Source: Novosphingobium sp. 28-62-57
GTDB taxonomy: Bacteria > Pseudomonadota > Alphaproteobacteria > Sphingomonadales > Sphingomonadaceae
Direction: 5' to 3'
Assembly: GCA_002256985.1 (NCBI GenBank)
Contig: NCGO01000014.1
Coordinates: forward strand, 1-64,000
DNA: 64,000 nucleotides
Shown here: piece by piece, positions 48,356-57,294 of the stretch
How the letters are laid out: each line of letters begins with the position of its first letter
Numbering within the stretch: the first letter of the stretch is position 1
Program-made: the position numbers and the translations under genes
The notes under the pieces: model-generated
Seen by the model: the letters and a program-made list of their open reading frames with translations, nothing else
Database searches by the model: none
Told to the model about the DNA's origin: nothing

Positions 48356-49338
48356 TGCGGCATTTCGACGTGCCCGCCGAACCCGAATCGCATCGCCGAT
48401 AGCACCTGGTCGCCGAAAGTATGGTCGACCCGGCTGCGATAGCGGGCGAACAGCGCAGCGGACAGGACGTAGACGGGGACAGACTCCTCCATTGCCGCCT
48501 CGATCGTCCAGTGACCCTCTCCCGAGTCGGCGACTCGTCCGGAAAATTGGCTGAGCATCTGGTCATTCGCCAGCGCATCGGCAGTCAGATCGAGCAGCCA
48601 AGAGGAGATGACGCTGCCACGCCGCCACACTTCGGCTATGTCGGTCAGATTGAGGTCGAAGCGCTCATCCTCCGGCAGCTTGTCCGACTTTTTGCTCTTG
48701 AGAATATCGAAACCCTCAGCGTAAGCCTGCATCAGCCCGTACTCGATGCCATTATGGATCATCTTGACGAAGTGGCCTGCACCTGCCGGCCCTGCGTGGA
48801 TGTATCCCTGCTCGGCGCGCGGATCTTCGCCCTCTTGCTCCATACGGTTGGCGGTACGCGGGATCGTTCCGAGCCCCGGCGCCAGCGCTGCGAAGATCGG
48901 GTCAAGCAGATCGACTATCGCCTTGTCCCCGCCGACCATCATGCAATAGCCGCGCTCCAGTCCCCAGACCCCGCCGGATGTGCCGACGTCCACATAATGG
49001 ATGTTCATCTCTCGCAGGGAACGTGCCCGTCGGATGTCATCCTTGTAAAAACTGTTGCCGCCATCGATGATTATGTCGCCCGGCCTGGCGAGGCCCTTGA
49101 GCGTCTCAATCGTGTCCTCGGTAGGCGAGCCGGCGGGGAGCATCACCCAAAAGATGCGTGGTGATGTCAGCGCGTTGGCGGCGGCTTCCAACGACGAGGC
49201 CGCGATCGCACCCTCTGCGGCAAGGTCTTCGACGAGGGGGGGATTGCGGTCGAAGGCCACGACTTCATGTTCGCGGCGCATCAGTCGGCGCGCGATATTG
49301 GAGCCCATCCGCCCCAGACCAATGATTGCAATTCGCAT
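48352..49338 (-). CDS. gnd: 6-phosphogluconate dehydrogenase, short decarboxylating type
   Basis: The 328-residue enzyme oxidises and decarboxylates 6-phosphogluconate to ribulose-5-phosphate. It has the coenzyme motif [17 protein letters not shown], the signature [20 protein letters not shown] and the catalytic Lys region [13 protein letters not shown]. The short form is typical of the GndA branch and often prefers NAD+. It overlaps zwf by 4 bp and follows tal-pgi by 4 bp. Confidence 0.96.
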   Translation of the reverse strand: MRIAIIGLGRMGSNIARRLMRREHEVVAFDRNPPLVEDLAAEGAIAASSLEAAANALTSPRIFWVMLPAGSPTEDTIETLKGLARPGDIIIDGGNSFYKDDIRRARSLREMNIHYVDVGTSGGVWGLERGYCMMVGGDKAIVDLLDPIFAALAPGLGTIPRTANRMEQEGEDPRAEQGYIHAGPAGAGHFVKMIHNGIEYGLMQAYAEGFDILKSKKSDKLPEDERFDLNLTDIAEVWRRGSVISSWLLDLTADALANDQMLSQFSGRVADSGEGHWTIEAAMEESVPVYVLSAALFARYRSRVDHTFGDQVLSAMRFGFGGHVEMPQ

Positions 49339-49342
49339 AGAG

Positions 49343-52162
49343 TTAGGTTCCCTGATGGTCGCGTGCGGCAGCGACCACCGCTGCGCGCAACGCTTCGATG
49401 CCGCCGCCGTCCCCCTTTAAGTTGACACGCAGTACATGCCGACCGCGCGAGGCCAGAACGGCCATGTCACCGCGGGCCTGTGCAAGCTGGATCGTCCCGA
49501 AGCTCGCTTTGTGACCGGGGATGGCTAGATCGGCATCGGAATCGCGCGTGATGACCAAGAATGAGCCGCTCGCCGGGCCGCCTTTATAGACCTGCCCGGT
49601 CGAGTGGAGGTAGCGGGGTCCAAACCCGGCAACGGTCGCCACGGTGTTGGCATCGCGGAGCGCTTGGCGCATTGTCGTGACAGCCTTTTCATTGGCCTCG
49701 TTCCGCTCGATGTAGGCGAGAAGTCCCGCATATGTACCATGTGTTAGGCTAGCGAAGTGCAGTCGTAGCAACGCGACTGGATCGGCAGAGCGCGGGCCGT
49801 CATCATCCGAGGCATACACGGAAAAGTCGGCATTTTCTGCGATCGGTTTTTCCTGCCCGAGAGCGCCCGTCGCCTCGAACGAGTCGACCAGTGCGCGCGT
49901 CGCGATCTTGGCGTCCTCGACATCGGGTTGGTCGAACGGGTTGATGCCGATTACCGCACCGGCGATCGCGGTCGCGACCTCCCACCGGAAGAATTCCTGA
50001 CCAATCAGGTCACGGCTAGCGACGTGGATCGTAACTAGCGGCTGGCCGGCGGCCACGAGTGCCTCGAGCTTCAATTCAAGTGCGTCGTCGTCGTCGCCCT
50101 GCAGGTGCAAATGGACGAACATCCGATCGTTCGCATAGCTTTCCGGTGAGCCGACGGGCTCCAGGTCGACGGGAACAACACCCTTTCCCTGCTTGCCTGT
50201 GGATTCGGCTATGAGCTGTTCCAGCCAGGCACCGAACGGCTCCAACCCCTTCGACGGCAGGATGGTAAGCTTGTCCCGCCCGGCCAATGCCGCCTCGCCG
50301 ATAATCGCCCCAAGGCGCATGCCGGGGTTGTGTGTGGGAGGCACATCGGCACCGCATGCAGATATCATCGCCGCGGTCGCCGCATAGATGGCGCTTGTGT
50401 CGAGCCCCATTACGGCCGCGGGCACCATACCGAATGCCGATAGCACGGAGTAGCGCCCGCCAATGGCCGGGTCGCCGGCGACGATCATCGTGAAACCGTC
50501 CCGCTTGGCAGAAGCCTCAAGCTTTGAACCTGGATCAGTGACCGCGATAAAATGGTTGCCATCCTTGCCCGACAGTTCCCAGAAATAGGCGCGCAACAAC
50601 TCTGGCTCCATGGTCGAGCCCGATTTGGATGAGACGATGAACAGGGTGTTTGCTGGATTTATCTCGGCCGCCACTGCCGCAATCTGGTCTGGATCCGTGG
50701 TGTCGAGCACGTGGAAGCGTGGATGGGTTTGGCGGCTGCCCAGGATCAGCGAGAGCACTTCCGGACCGAGGCTCGACCCACCCATGCCGAGCAGGACCGC
50801 GTCCTTATAGCCTCTGGCCTTTGTGGTTAGTGACTTCAGCGCATCGCCATCGACCTGCTGACCCCGAGCCGCCGCGAGCCAACCGAGCCAGTTGGCTTCC
50901 CCCCGGTCGGTCCACAGCGTCGCCTCATGCTGCCACAGACGGCGCACCCAGCCGTCCACACGCGCCGACTCCAAACGGGCCTCGACCGCCTGTCGGAGCC
51001 CCTCGGGAAGGGTGACTTCCATTCCGTTCTGGCGGTCGCCCAGATATGCCTCGCGCTTGGCCGCGACGCCGCCAAGCAGCGCGTCGGCGGCGTCTGCGAA
51101 CAGTCTCACGCCTTCTTCGACGAGGCCGGTGGTGACAACGTCCAACGCCAGGCCGAGCCGTCGCGCCTCTGCGAGGACGTGACGGGCATCGTCAAGCTGC
51201 TGGGTCAGGGTCAGTTGAATGGTGCCGTGGTCGCGGAAGGCATCCATCGTCTTGGGCGGTATCGTGGTGATCGTGTCCGGGCCGATCAGCGCGTCGACAT
51301 AAAGCGTGTCCGGGTAGGCGGGATCCTTGGCCCCGGTTGAAGCCCACAGCAGTCGCTGCGGCATTGCGCCTTTTGCAGCGAGGGCTTGCCAGCGAGCGCT
51401 GGCAATCATGTCCTCGTACCAAACGTAAGCCAACTTGGCGTTGGCGATCGCAACTTTTCCTCGGATGGCGAGCAACGCGTCGCTCTCGGCATCGCCGGCT
51501 TTCACCCGTTCGTCGATTGCCTTGTCAATTTGCGCATCGATGCGGCTAACAAAGAAACTGGCGACGCTCGCCACCCTGTCAATCGGTTCGCCAGCCTCTG
51601 CCCGTGCCTCGAGTCCATCCAGATAAGCTTCGGCAACCAACTGATAAGCTTTGAGCGAGAAAAGCAAGGTCACGTTGATATTGAGCCCATCCCTGATCAA
51701 CGGAGCGATCGCGCGGACGCCGGCTTTTGTGCCGGGCACCTTCACCATCAGGTTGGGCTCATTCACAGCTGCCCACAGGCGCCTTGCTTCCGCAACCGTG
51801 ACATCGGTGTCGTTCGCGACATAAGGCGAAATCTCGAGGCTGACGTAGCCGTCTTTGCCGTCGAGTAGGTCATATACTTCGCGCAGATCGGTCGCGGCCG
51901 CCTTGATGTCCGCGATAGCCTGGATTTCGTAAATATCCTGAACACTTGCATCGGCATTACCAAGGATCGACTGAAATCCGGCCTCATAGGTATCGCCGTG
52001 GCCCATCGCCTTCTCGAAGATAGACGGATTGGAGGTGACGCCAGTTAGGCCGTCCTCGCCGACAAGCTTGCGCAGCCCGCCGTCTGCGAGGAACTTGCGG
52101 TCAACGAAATCGAGCCATACTGCCTGGCCCATTCCGCGAAGCTCGTTCAAGCGGCTGGTCAT
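49343..52162 (-). CDS. tal-pgi: Bifunctional transaldolase/glucose-6-phosphate isomerase
   Basis: The 939-residue fusion begins at ATG 52162 after GAGGAG. Residues 1-370 are transaldolase ([24 protein letters not shown] with the Schiff-base Lys, and [10 protein letters not shown]). Residues 400-939 are phosphoglucose isomerase ([52 protein letters not shown]). Tal moves a dihydroxyacetone unit between sugar phosphates and Pgi interconverts glucose-6-P and fructose-6-P, so the fusion joins two recycling steps of an oxidative pentose-phosphate cycle. The gene leads the operon with gnd, zwf and a HAD phosphatase. Confidence 0.97.
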   Translation of the reverse strand: MTSRLNELRGMGQAVWLDFVDRKFLADGGLRKLVGEDGLTGVTSNPSIFEKAMGHGDTYEAGFQSILGNADASVQDIYEIQAIADIKAAATDLREVYDLLDGKDGYVSLEISPYVANDTDVTVAEARRLWAAVNEPNLMVKVPGTKAGVRAIAPLIRDGLNINVTLLFSLKAYQLVAEAYLDGLEARAEAGEPIDRVASVASFFVSRIDAQIDKAIDERVKAGDAESDALLAIRGKVAIANAKLAYVWYEDMIASARWQALAAKGAMPQRLLWASTGAKDPAYPDTLYVDALIGPDTITTIPPKTMDAFRDHGTIQLTLTQQLDDARHVLAEARRLGLALDVVTTGLVEEGVRLFADAADALLGGVAAKREAYLGDRQNGMEVTLPEGLRQAVEARLESARVDGWVRRLWQHEATLWTDRGEANWLGWLAAARGQQVDGDALKSLTTKARGYKDAVLLGMGGSSLGPEVLSLILGSRQTHPRFHVLDTTDPDQIAAVAAEINPANTLFIVSSKSGSTMEPELLRAYFWELSGKDGNHFIAVTDPGSKLEASAKRDGFTMIVAGDPAIGGRYSVLSAFGMVPAAVMGLDTSAIYAATAAMISACGADVPPTHNPGMRLGAIIGEAALAGRDKLTILPSKGLEPFGAWLEQLIAESTGKQGKGVVPVDLEPVGSPESYANDRMFVHLHLQGDDDDALELKLEALVAAGQPLVTIHVASRDLIGQEFFRWEVATAIAGAVIGINPFDQPDVEDAKIATRALVDSFEATGALGQEKPIAENADFSVYASDDDGPRSADPVALLRLHFASLTHGTYAGLLAYIERNEANEKAVTTMRQALRDANTVATVAGFGPRYLHSTGQVYKGGPASGSFLVITRDSDADLAIPGHKASFGTIQLAQARGDMAVLASRGRHVLRVNLKGDGGGIEALRAAVVAAARDHQGT

Positions 52163-52333
52163 CTGTAGCTCCTCTCGATCAGACGCCCCGAATGGCGCTC
52201 TTATTATTGAGAATGACGCATGATATCTCACTAAGCTGAGCGTATTGGCTAAGGCTCTGAGGCTACCCAACGTGATCGGGCTGACGTTCCGGCCGACACA
52301 AAGACCCAGGACACTTGGCCCAGCTTCTCAGTT

Positions 52334-52615
52334 TTATGCACTCCTCGAGGCCAGAAAATTGTAAAGCGGCCCGAAGACGAGCGCGATGTACCAACCCCAG
52401 CCAAATGCCTCGCCAAGGCCGAGCAGAAAGGTCTTCCAACTCAGCAACTGGAACCCCGGCAGAAAGATGGCGAGGGCGGAATGCTGCACCGGTAGGCCGG
52501 GCAGGAAAAGGTAACCCAAGATGCACAGAATGTAGCTCACCGAAAAGAACAGGCTCAGTGCAAACCCACTGGTGAAAACCGGGATCAAAGCCGGCTGATG
52601 GCGATCATGCGGCAT
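52334..52615 (-). CDS. DUF5676 membrane protein
   Basis: The 93-residue product from ATG 52615 has two hydrophobic helices (FALSLFFSVSYILCILGYLFLPG and FGWGWYIALVFGPLYNFLA) and a His-containing N-terminus (MPHDRHQP). It matches the DUF5676 family, small membrane proteins often placed beside YHS and copper-resistance genes. Its start overlaps the YHS gene's end by 11 bp. Function unknown. Confidence 0.82.
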   Translation of the reverse strand: MPHDRHQPALIPVFTSGFALSLFFSVSYILCILGYLFLPGLPVQHSALAIFLPGFQLLSWKTFLLGLGEAFGWGWYIALVFGPLYNFLASRSA

Positions 52616-52919
52616 GGCGTGGTTCTCCTGATGGCGCGATATTGCCAGGCGCCGCATAGAGCTGCGGGTTGGCTTCGAACTTGTCACGGCATGCCCCCGA
52701 GCAGAAATGCCATACCCGGCCTCCGATCGCGGCGGTCTTGGCGCTGGCTGTATCCACAGCCATGCCGCATACCGGATCGACAGCTTGTGCCGTATGATCC
52801 TGCATGTCGTTGTCATTCCGGTGATGTCTATGGTGCCCCATAACGTGCGCACCGCAGCCGAAGCGCATCATGAACATGAAGAGCAGGCCCCAGACGAGAA
52901 GGTATGCGACAGTTCCCAC
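52605..52919 (-). CDS. YHS-domain membrane protein
   Basis: The 104-residue product has an N-terminal membrane helix (VAYLLVWGLLFMFMMRF), a His-rich patch (HVMGHHRHHRND) and a C-terminal YHS domain (DPVCGMAVD...WHFCSGACRDKF). YHS domains bind copper or other soft metals through Cys residues and often help deliver metal to P-type ATPases. It is coupled to the DUF5676 gene. No defect is visible. Confidence 0.9.
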   Translation of the reverse strand: MGTVAYLLVWGLLFMFMMRFGCGAHVMGHHRHHRNDNDMQDHTAQAVDPVCGMAVDTASAKTAAIGGRVWHFCSGACRDKFEANPQLYAAPGNIAPSGEPRHAA

Positions 52920-52943
52920 GACACGCTCCTCTTAATTGCTGCG

Positions 52944-53606
52944 CTAGCGACCGCTTGGACTGCGATCGCGGTATCCAAGTCTCGGAATGAAACCGGGCAC
53001 GAGTGCCATGTATTGCCGGTATTGGTCGCCAAATTCGCGGATTGCATCACGCTCTTCATGGCGGGCGAGGCGCACATACATAACGACCAGAACTGGAAAC
53101 ATCGCGAGCGTTAGCAAGGTCGGCCACTGCAGCAGGAAGCCGAACATCACTGCGATGAACCCTGTATATTGGGGGTGCCGCATCCGTGCATAGAGACCGG
53201 TAGTGGCCAGTGCATGATGCTGTTGGGCGGAATGCAGAGCCTTCCAGCCAGATGAAATCAGCATAAAACCACCGCCAATGAAGACGAAGCTGGCAATATG
53301 GAATGGACCGAAATGCGGATTTACGCGCCACCCGAACATCATTTCGAGAAGGTGTCCGGCGTCATGTGAGAACCAGTCGATCCCTGGAAAGCGCGATTGC
53401 AGCCAGCCTGACAAAATATAGATCGTCAGAGGGAATCCGTACATTTCTGCAAATAGCGCTACGAGAAAGGCGCTGAACGCACCAAAACTGCGCCAATCGC
53501 GCTTGGTTTCAGGCTTGAAGAAACTGAAAGCAAAGAAAATGAAGATCGCCGCGTTGACGAATGCTAGTCCCCAAAGGCCATAAGCCGGAGTGTCAGAGTG
53601 GGTCAT
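52944..53606 (-). CDS. Isoprenylcysteine methyltransferase-like membrane protein
   Basis: The 220-residue protein has five or six helices and the ICMT/PEMT-type C-terminal motif (TTGLYARMRHPQYTGF, then RLARHEERDAIREFGDQYRQY), which binds S-adenosylmethionine. Members occur next to heavy-metal RND pumps and copper genes in many Gram-negative bacteria, but their substrate is unknown. It overlaps the DUF2933 gene by 4 bp. Confidence 0.87.
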   Translation of the reverse strand: MTHSDTPAYGLWGLAFVNAAIFIFFAFSFFKPETKRDWRSFGAFSAFLVALFAEMYGFPLTIYILSGWLQSRFPGIDWFSHDAGHLLEMMFGWRVNPHFGPFHIASFVFIGGGFMLISSGWKALHSAQQHHALATTGLYARMRHPQYTGFIAVMFGFLLQWPTLLTLAMFPVLVVMYVRLARHEERDAIREFGDQYRQYMALVPGFIPRLGYRDRSPSGR

Positions 53607-53845
53607 TTCCCATCTCCACTGCTACGGTGATGCCCTTTGTGCATGAACAAGTGCATGATCGGGCAAATCAACAATATGGCGTACGGTAGAAAACCAAACA
53701 GGTGAGCACGATGCTCGGTCACAAGGTAATATCCACCGACGAGAAAAAACGTCAGGAACGCGAGTTTCTCGAACCACCAACGGCCATTCCGCACTGATTT
53801 CGGCGCAGCATTTTTCCTCTTATTGTCATTGCCGCAACAATCCAT
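53603..53845 (-). CDS. DUF2933 membrane protein
   Basis: The 80-residue product from ATG 53845 has a Cys pair (MDCCGN), two helices (FLTFFLVGGYYLVTEH and LFGFLPYAILLICPIMHLFMH) and a His-rich end (MHKGHHRSSG). It matches DUF2933, typically the first gene of a DUF2933-ICMT-YHS-DUF5676 group near copper resistance loci. Function unknown; membrane metal binding is plausible. Confidence 0.84.
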   Translation of the reverse strand: MDCCGNDNKRKNAAPKSVRNGRWWFEKLAFLTFFLVGGYYLVTEHRAHLFGFLPYAILLICPIMHLFMHKGHHRSSGDGK

Positions 53846-53935
53846 GGCACGTCCCGCATTTAATAGGAGTGGCCATGGTGGCTCGCCAACCTCGATCCCT
53901 CCATCCGTAAACACCACATTTTGACAAGCTTTTGG

Positions 53936-55255
53936 TCAGGTCCGACCGAGCGGGCTGGCGATAGCCTTGATCCCCTTGAGACCCGAGCCGAAGCGCGCAA
54001 TGGCATCCCGATGTCGAGCAAGTTCGCCATACGGAAGGTAGGCAATATCCAGATCGCCGATGCGGCTGAATGCAGGGCGCTGGAGCTGCGCTCGCACGTC
54101 GCCTTCGCGCGCGTCAGGTGCGACCAGAAACAAGCCTGCCGTAGCGTGAAGGCTGTCGCCACTCAGCGCCAGGTCGAGCATGCGGACGATACCCGAATAG
54201 ATTGACGTCGTATGCTCGACCTCGAAGGCGGCGGCGACAGACTGATTGGCTTCGTCGATCCATAAGACATCGATCAGACGAATGGCATCTGCTCCTGGAC
54301 AACTCATCAGGTTCGGGGGCAGTTGGTCCAAGCATCCTTTCGACAAAGGCGCGTTTTGGTAAAGGCGCCCCCGGTCATTGGCGGCAATCCAGACGCTAAA
54401 CCCCAGGGACTTGCCAAGATCGCGCAGCCAGGCCTGGACCTCCGTATGCGTGCGGTCGCTCTCCTGGTTGGATAGCGATAGCTTGTTCAAGCTTTCGGCT
54501 TCGGATCGTGCAGCCTGCAGTCGCGCATTCCAGTCGGTGACGCTGGAGGCATCGGTCGTTTGGGGCGGCACTGGGTAGCGTCCTGAACCGACGTCAAACA
54601 GAAACCCGCCGATCGCGCCGAGATCGTTCGAAAGCAGATCGCGATAGCGGTCATTGAATTCGATGACCCCGCTTCGCATTGCGAGGAAGTGCGGCCAGCT
54701 CCCAAGCTTCACGTTTGCGTTTGCTAGGGCGTTATAACCCTTCACGATTGCTGTATTGAACGGCGGGATGAGCGTTGGGTGCAGAAAATAAAGCAGGTTG
54801 GCCACCGCAGGGCCCAGGCCCTTGATCTTCCTGCGGTCGATTGCGTGGATGTGGTTGATGATCGCATCAGCGGTGTCGCAACAGGCGCAGTTGGCGAGCA
54901 GTTGACCAAATGCTCTCTGGTTCGCGGCGTCTTCGTAGATATCGGGTATGCGTAGTTTGGGCTTCCAGAGGAAAGCGTGATCCGCGCCCCGAAAAATCTG
55001 TCGCTGTTCGGCAATCGAGTGAACGACCGTTTCCAGCGAGGAGTTGCGGTAGGTCACGCCAAATGTGCCTTGCTCGATCTCAGATACGACTTGTGCTATG
55101 CTGCGGCGAATTGAGCGGAAGTTCTTCAGGCGCTCCTCCCAGAGGAACCAACCCCTGTAAGTCGCACCGGGATCTTCGCGCCACTGCAGGATCAATTGGC
55201 GCACCAAGGCATTCGGAACGCAGGATTGATCATTCGTTTCGATTACTTGGCTCAT
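53936..55255 (-). CDS. Type II restriction-endonuclease-like protein
   Basis: The 439-residue product from ATG 55255 has a central helix-hairpin-helix-like segment ([18 protein letters not shown]) that suggests DNA binding. The C-terminal domain has Asp in RLIDVLWID and Glu-x-Glu in [16 protein letters not shown], a possible PD-(D/E)xK-type nuclease core. Proteins like this are usually annotated as type II restriction endonucleases, but no methyltransferase gene is adjacent. A longer GTG start at 55303 adds 16 residues. A decayed C-terminal copy lies at 34186-34494 in the opposite orientation. The role (defence, DNA repair or element maintenance) is open. Confidence 0.65.
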   Translation of the reverse strand: MSQVIETNDQSCVPNALVRQLILQWREDPGATYRGWFLWEERLKNFRSIRRSIAQVVSEIEQGTFGVTYRNSSLETVVHSIAEQRQIFRGADHAFLWKPKLRIPDIYEDAANQRAFGQLLANCACCDTADAIINHIHAIDRRKIKGLGPAVANLLYFLHPTLIPPFNTAIVKGYNALANANVKLGSWPHFLAMRSGVIEFNDRYRDLLSNDLGAIGGFLFDVGSGRYPVPPQTTDASSVTDWNARLQAARSEAESLNKLSLSNQESDRTHTEVQAWLRDLGKSLGFSVWIAANDRGRLYQNAPLSKGCLDQLPPNLMSCPGADAIRLIDVLWIDEANQSVAAAFEVEHTTSIYSGIVRMLDLALSGDSLHATAGLFLVAPDAREGDVRAQLQRPAFSRIGDLDIAYLPYGELARHRDAIARFGSGLKGIKAIASPLGRT

Positions 55256-55448
55256 GGCCGCAGGGATGCGATTGTGCCTTCGAAAGCGCAAGGAGTTTCC
55301 CACTCCCCGCCTTCATTGGTGATATAATTGCATCAGGCTATCCGTCTCACACAGCCGAGTTGGTTGACTGACATTTGGATCGGCGCCATTATGAAATGGT
55401 AAAGATCTGCCCGCAGGAGGAACACCTTGTTCATGATGGGACGGATCT

Positions 55449-55667
55449 ATGAAAAAATACATTCCAATTGCAGCCATGATCACGATGGCTTTGGGGGCCT
55501 GTGCTTCTGTTCCCGCTACCTCGGCTGAGGTGGAAAGCTGCCGGAAGATGGAAAGTGATATGGGTCTCGGGACCCGGCATGACCATCAGGAGATGAAAGG
55601 CTTGGGGTTGAATCCCATGAACATATCGCATTCTCGGTGCATGGAAATCCTCGGCAGGACGCAATAG
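55449..55667 (+). CDS. Small lipoprotein of unknown function
   Basis: The 72-residue product has a signal peptide with lipobox LGAC and a mature part with two further Cys and several Met and His residues (SCRKMESDMGLGTRHDHQEM, ISHSRCMEIL). GGAGGAA lies about 25 bp upstream. It stands alone and ends shortly before a strong hairpin terminator. A metal-binding role is possible from composition and context only. Confidence 0.7.
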   Translation: MKKYIPIAAMITMALGACASVPATSAEVESCRKMESDMGLGTRHDHQEMKGLGLNPMNISHSRCMEILGRTQ

Positions 55668-55707
55668 ATTGCGCGCCCAAAGGATGGAAGCTTATCTGGA
55701 AACGATA

Positions 55708-55739
55708 AAGGTCCGCCACCCATCGAGGCGGCGGACCTT
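55708..55739. terminator. Bidirectional hairpin terminator between convergent genes
   Basis: AAGGTCCGCC (55708-55717) and GGCGGACCTT (55730-55739) form a perfect 10-bp stem with a 12-base loop. It has short A and T flanks and lies between the convergent genes ending at 55667 and 55787. Confidence 0.75.
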
Positions 55740-55756
55740 CGAAGCATAAGGTACCT

Positions 55757-55781
55757 GCGATAACTCCGAGAGAGTTATCGC
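55757..55781. promoter_or_regulatory. Second perfect palindrome (terminator or operator)
   Basis: GCGATAACTC (55757-55766) and GAGTTATCGC (55772-55781) pair perfectly around a 5-base loop, six bases from the stop of the gene at 55787. It may be the terminator of that minus-strand gene. The symmetry would also suit a protein site. Confidence 0.55.
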
Positions 55782-55786
55782 GGTAT

Positions 55787-56122
55787 TCAGCAGCCGCCGC
55801 CGCCTGATTTCTTGGGAGCAGGCGAAGTCGTCGGCGCGGTCATGGGCATCTGCCCCCCCTGCATCATGTGTCCGCCTTTCATCATACTCCCTCCGGACAT
55901 CATGCTCCCTCCGGACATCATGTGACCACCGGACATTTTATGTCCGCCCGTCTGGCCCGCCGAACGGTGCTGATGCCCTGCAGAGTGCTTGGGCTTCGGC
56001 TTTGCAGGATGTTTGTGAGCGGGCAAATCCTTCATGCCAGGGGGCATTTGATCGGCTAATGCCGGAGCGGTGCCGGAAGCCAGCAACCCCAGGGCGGCAA
56101 TAATCATCGTTGTCTTGCGCAT
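55787..56122 (-). CDS. Met/His-rich secreted protein with GGxMM repeats
   Basis: The 111-residue protein has a signal peptide ending near LADQ and then MPPGMK, a motif also found at the mature N-terminus of the protein at 61430 (DELPPGMK). A His-rich stretch (KHPAKPKPKHSAGHQH) is followed by MSGGHMMSGGSMM repeats and a C-terminal GGGGC. Such Met and His arrays bind Cu(I), Cu(II) or Ag(I). A CTACGTATAT element lies about 75 bp upstream. Confidence 0.78.
   Translation of the reverse strand: MRKTTMIIAALGLLASGTAPALADQMPPGMKDLPAHKHPAKPKPKHSAGHQHRSAGQTGGHKMSGGHMMSGGSMMSGGSMMKGGHMMQGGQMPMTAPTTSPAPKKSGGGGC
55857..55930 (-). repeat. Tandem repeats encoding (M)SGGxMM
   Basis: The plus strand shows CATCATGCTCCCTCCGGA-type units repeated imperfectly at roughly 18-bp spacing. 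They encode five copies of a GGxMM module. The pattern points to expansion by slippage within the metal-binding region. Confidence 0.75.
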
Positions 56123-56197
56123 ACAGCGGTCCTCTCCTTGGCAGCCTTGATTAGGCCAGCCTCAGGCCCCCTATGTCGCGATCTAGATTGGCGTCGA

Positions 56198-56207
56198 TAT
56201 ACGTAGA
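56198..56207 (-). promoter_or_regulatory. CANTACGTATR-type element upstream of the Met/His-rich gene
   Basis: In gene orientation the sequence is CATTCGTTATCTACGTATAT, containing a CTACGTATAT core about 75 bp before the ATG at 56122. A similar half (CATTCGTTAT) precedes it. It matches the group of elements listed at 33596, 43839, 57224, 58792 and 61337. Confidence 0.4.
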
Positions 56208-56268
56208 TAACGAATGCCTCGGCACCGCAGCGGAATCTCCTGCAGGTCGGGTAGGGCCGAGCAGGGGT

Positions 56269-57081
56269 TTAGCCAGCAATAGCCGGACTAAGCCCCTGGT
56301 CGATCAGGGTTGCCCATAGTGCCTCGGCGCTATCGGCATACGAAAACAAGTCGCGGTCTTCGCTGTCGATCATGCCATTCTCGGCGAAAACATCCAAATT
56401 GATGGCGCTTTGCCAATAGTCTCGATCAAACAGGATGATAGGGACTTTGGGAGCCTTGCCGGTCTGCCGCAGTGTCAGAATTTCGAACATCTCGTCCAGG
56501 GTTCCAAATCCCCCTGGGAAGACCACCAGAGCACTGGCGCGCATGGCCAGATGCATCTTGCGGATCGCGAAATAGTGAAAACGGAATGTGAGTTCGGGCG
56601 TCGTGTAAGGATTTGGGACCTGTTCGCGAGGGAGCGTGATATTGAAGCCGATAGAAGGCGCGCAGACGTCATGGGCGCCGCGGTTGGCCGCCTCCATGAT
56701 CCCTGGTCCTCCTCCTGTGGCGATCACGTTCATGCGTTTGCCACCATTGCGGGTCAGCGCGCCTCCCCGCTCGGAGGCGAGCCGGCCGAACTTGCGGGCT
56801 TCGTCATACCAGGCGCCCCTCCTGCCTGGCTGCGCCTCTCGGACGCGAGCACTCCCAAATACGACAATGGTTGAAAGGACGCCCCATTCGCGCAACGCTT
56901 CCTCCACCTTCTCGTATTCGAGCATGAAGCGAACTCCACGCATGGAGTCCCCAAGAATGAAGTCCTGATCCAAGGCGGCGAGCCTGTAAGATGGCAAGTC
57001 CGCTGCGTTGTGGCTGGGGAAGCAATGCTCACAGGGATGTGGCGTTAGAGCGCTGCAGAAAGGGGTGTCATTTGAAGTCAC
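56269..57081 (-). CDS. LOG-family (TIGR00730) Rossmann-fold protein
   Basis: The 270-residue protein starts at GTG 57081, after GGGAGG. It has the LOG-family motif PGGFGTLDE and GGGPGIMEAANRGA, the nucleotide-binding loop. Family members are cytokinin riboside 5'-monophosphate phosphoribohydrolases or nucleotide monophosphate hydrolases. The N-terminal 60 residues, with Cys and His residues (PHPCEHCFPSH), are not typical. It is divergent from the beta-CASP hydrolase gene. Confidence 0.82.
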   Translation of the reverse strand: MTSNDTPFCSALTPHPCEHCFPSHNAADLPSYRLAALDQDFILGDSMRGVRFMLEYEKVEEALREWGVLSTIVVFGSARVREAQPGRRGAWYDEARKFGRLASERGGALTRNGGKRMNVIATGGGPGIMEAANRGAHDVCAPSIGFNITLPREQVPNPYTTPELTFRFHYFAIRKMHLAMRASALVVFPGGFGTLDEMFEILTLRQTGKAPKVPIILFDRDYWQSAINLDVFAENGMIDSEDRDLFSYADSAEALWATLIDQGLSPAIAG

Positions 57082-57223
57082 ATGTTTCCTCCCGTTCAAA
57101 GCATAAATCTTGTGATCATTGGTGTTTTTTTGGCTGCGTTCGCGAAACTGTCTCAGTGCTGGCGCGACGAATGCCGCGCCATATGTAAACATCACATGCT
57201 CCCGCCTGCGTCCCGTCTGCGAT

Positions 57224-57234
57224 CATTACGTATG
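57224..57234 (+). promoter_or_regulatory. CANTACGTATR-type element upstream of the beta-CASP hydrolase gene
   Basis: CATTACGTATG lies 61 bp before the preferred start at 57295, between divergent genes. It is identical to the core upstream of 58900 (CATTACGTATG) and one base from that upstream of 61430. Confidence 0.45.
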
Positions 57235-57294
57235 GTCGCAGACCAATCGGCTGGCCAATCCATGCAGAAATCCACAAGCGCGGGAGCGATGGCC

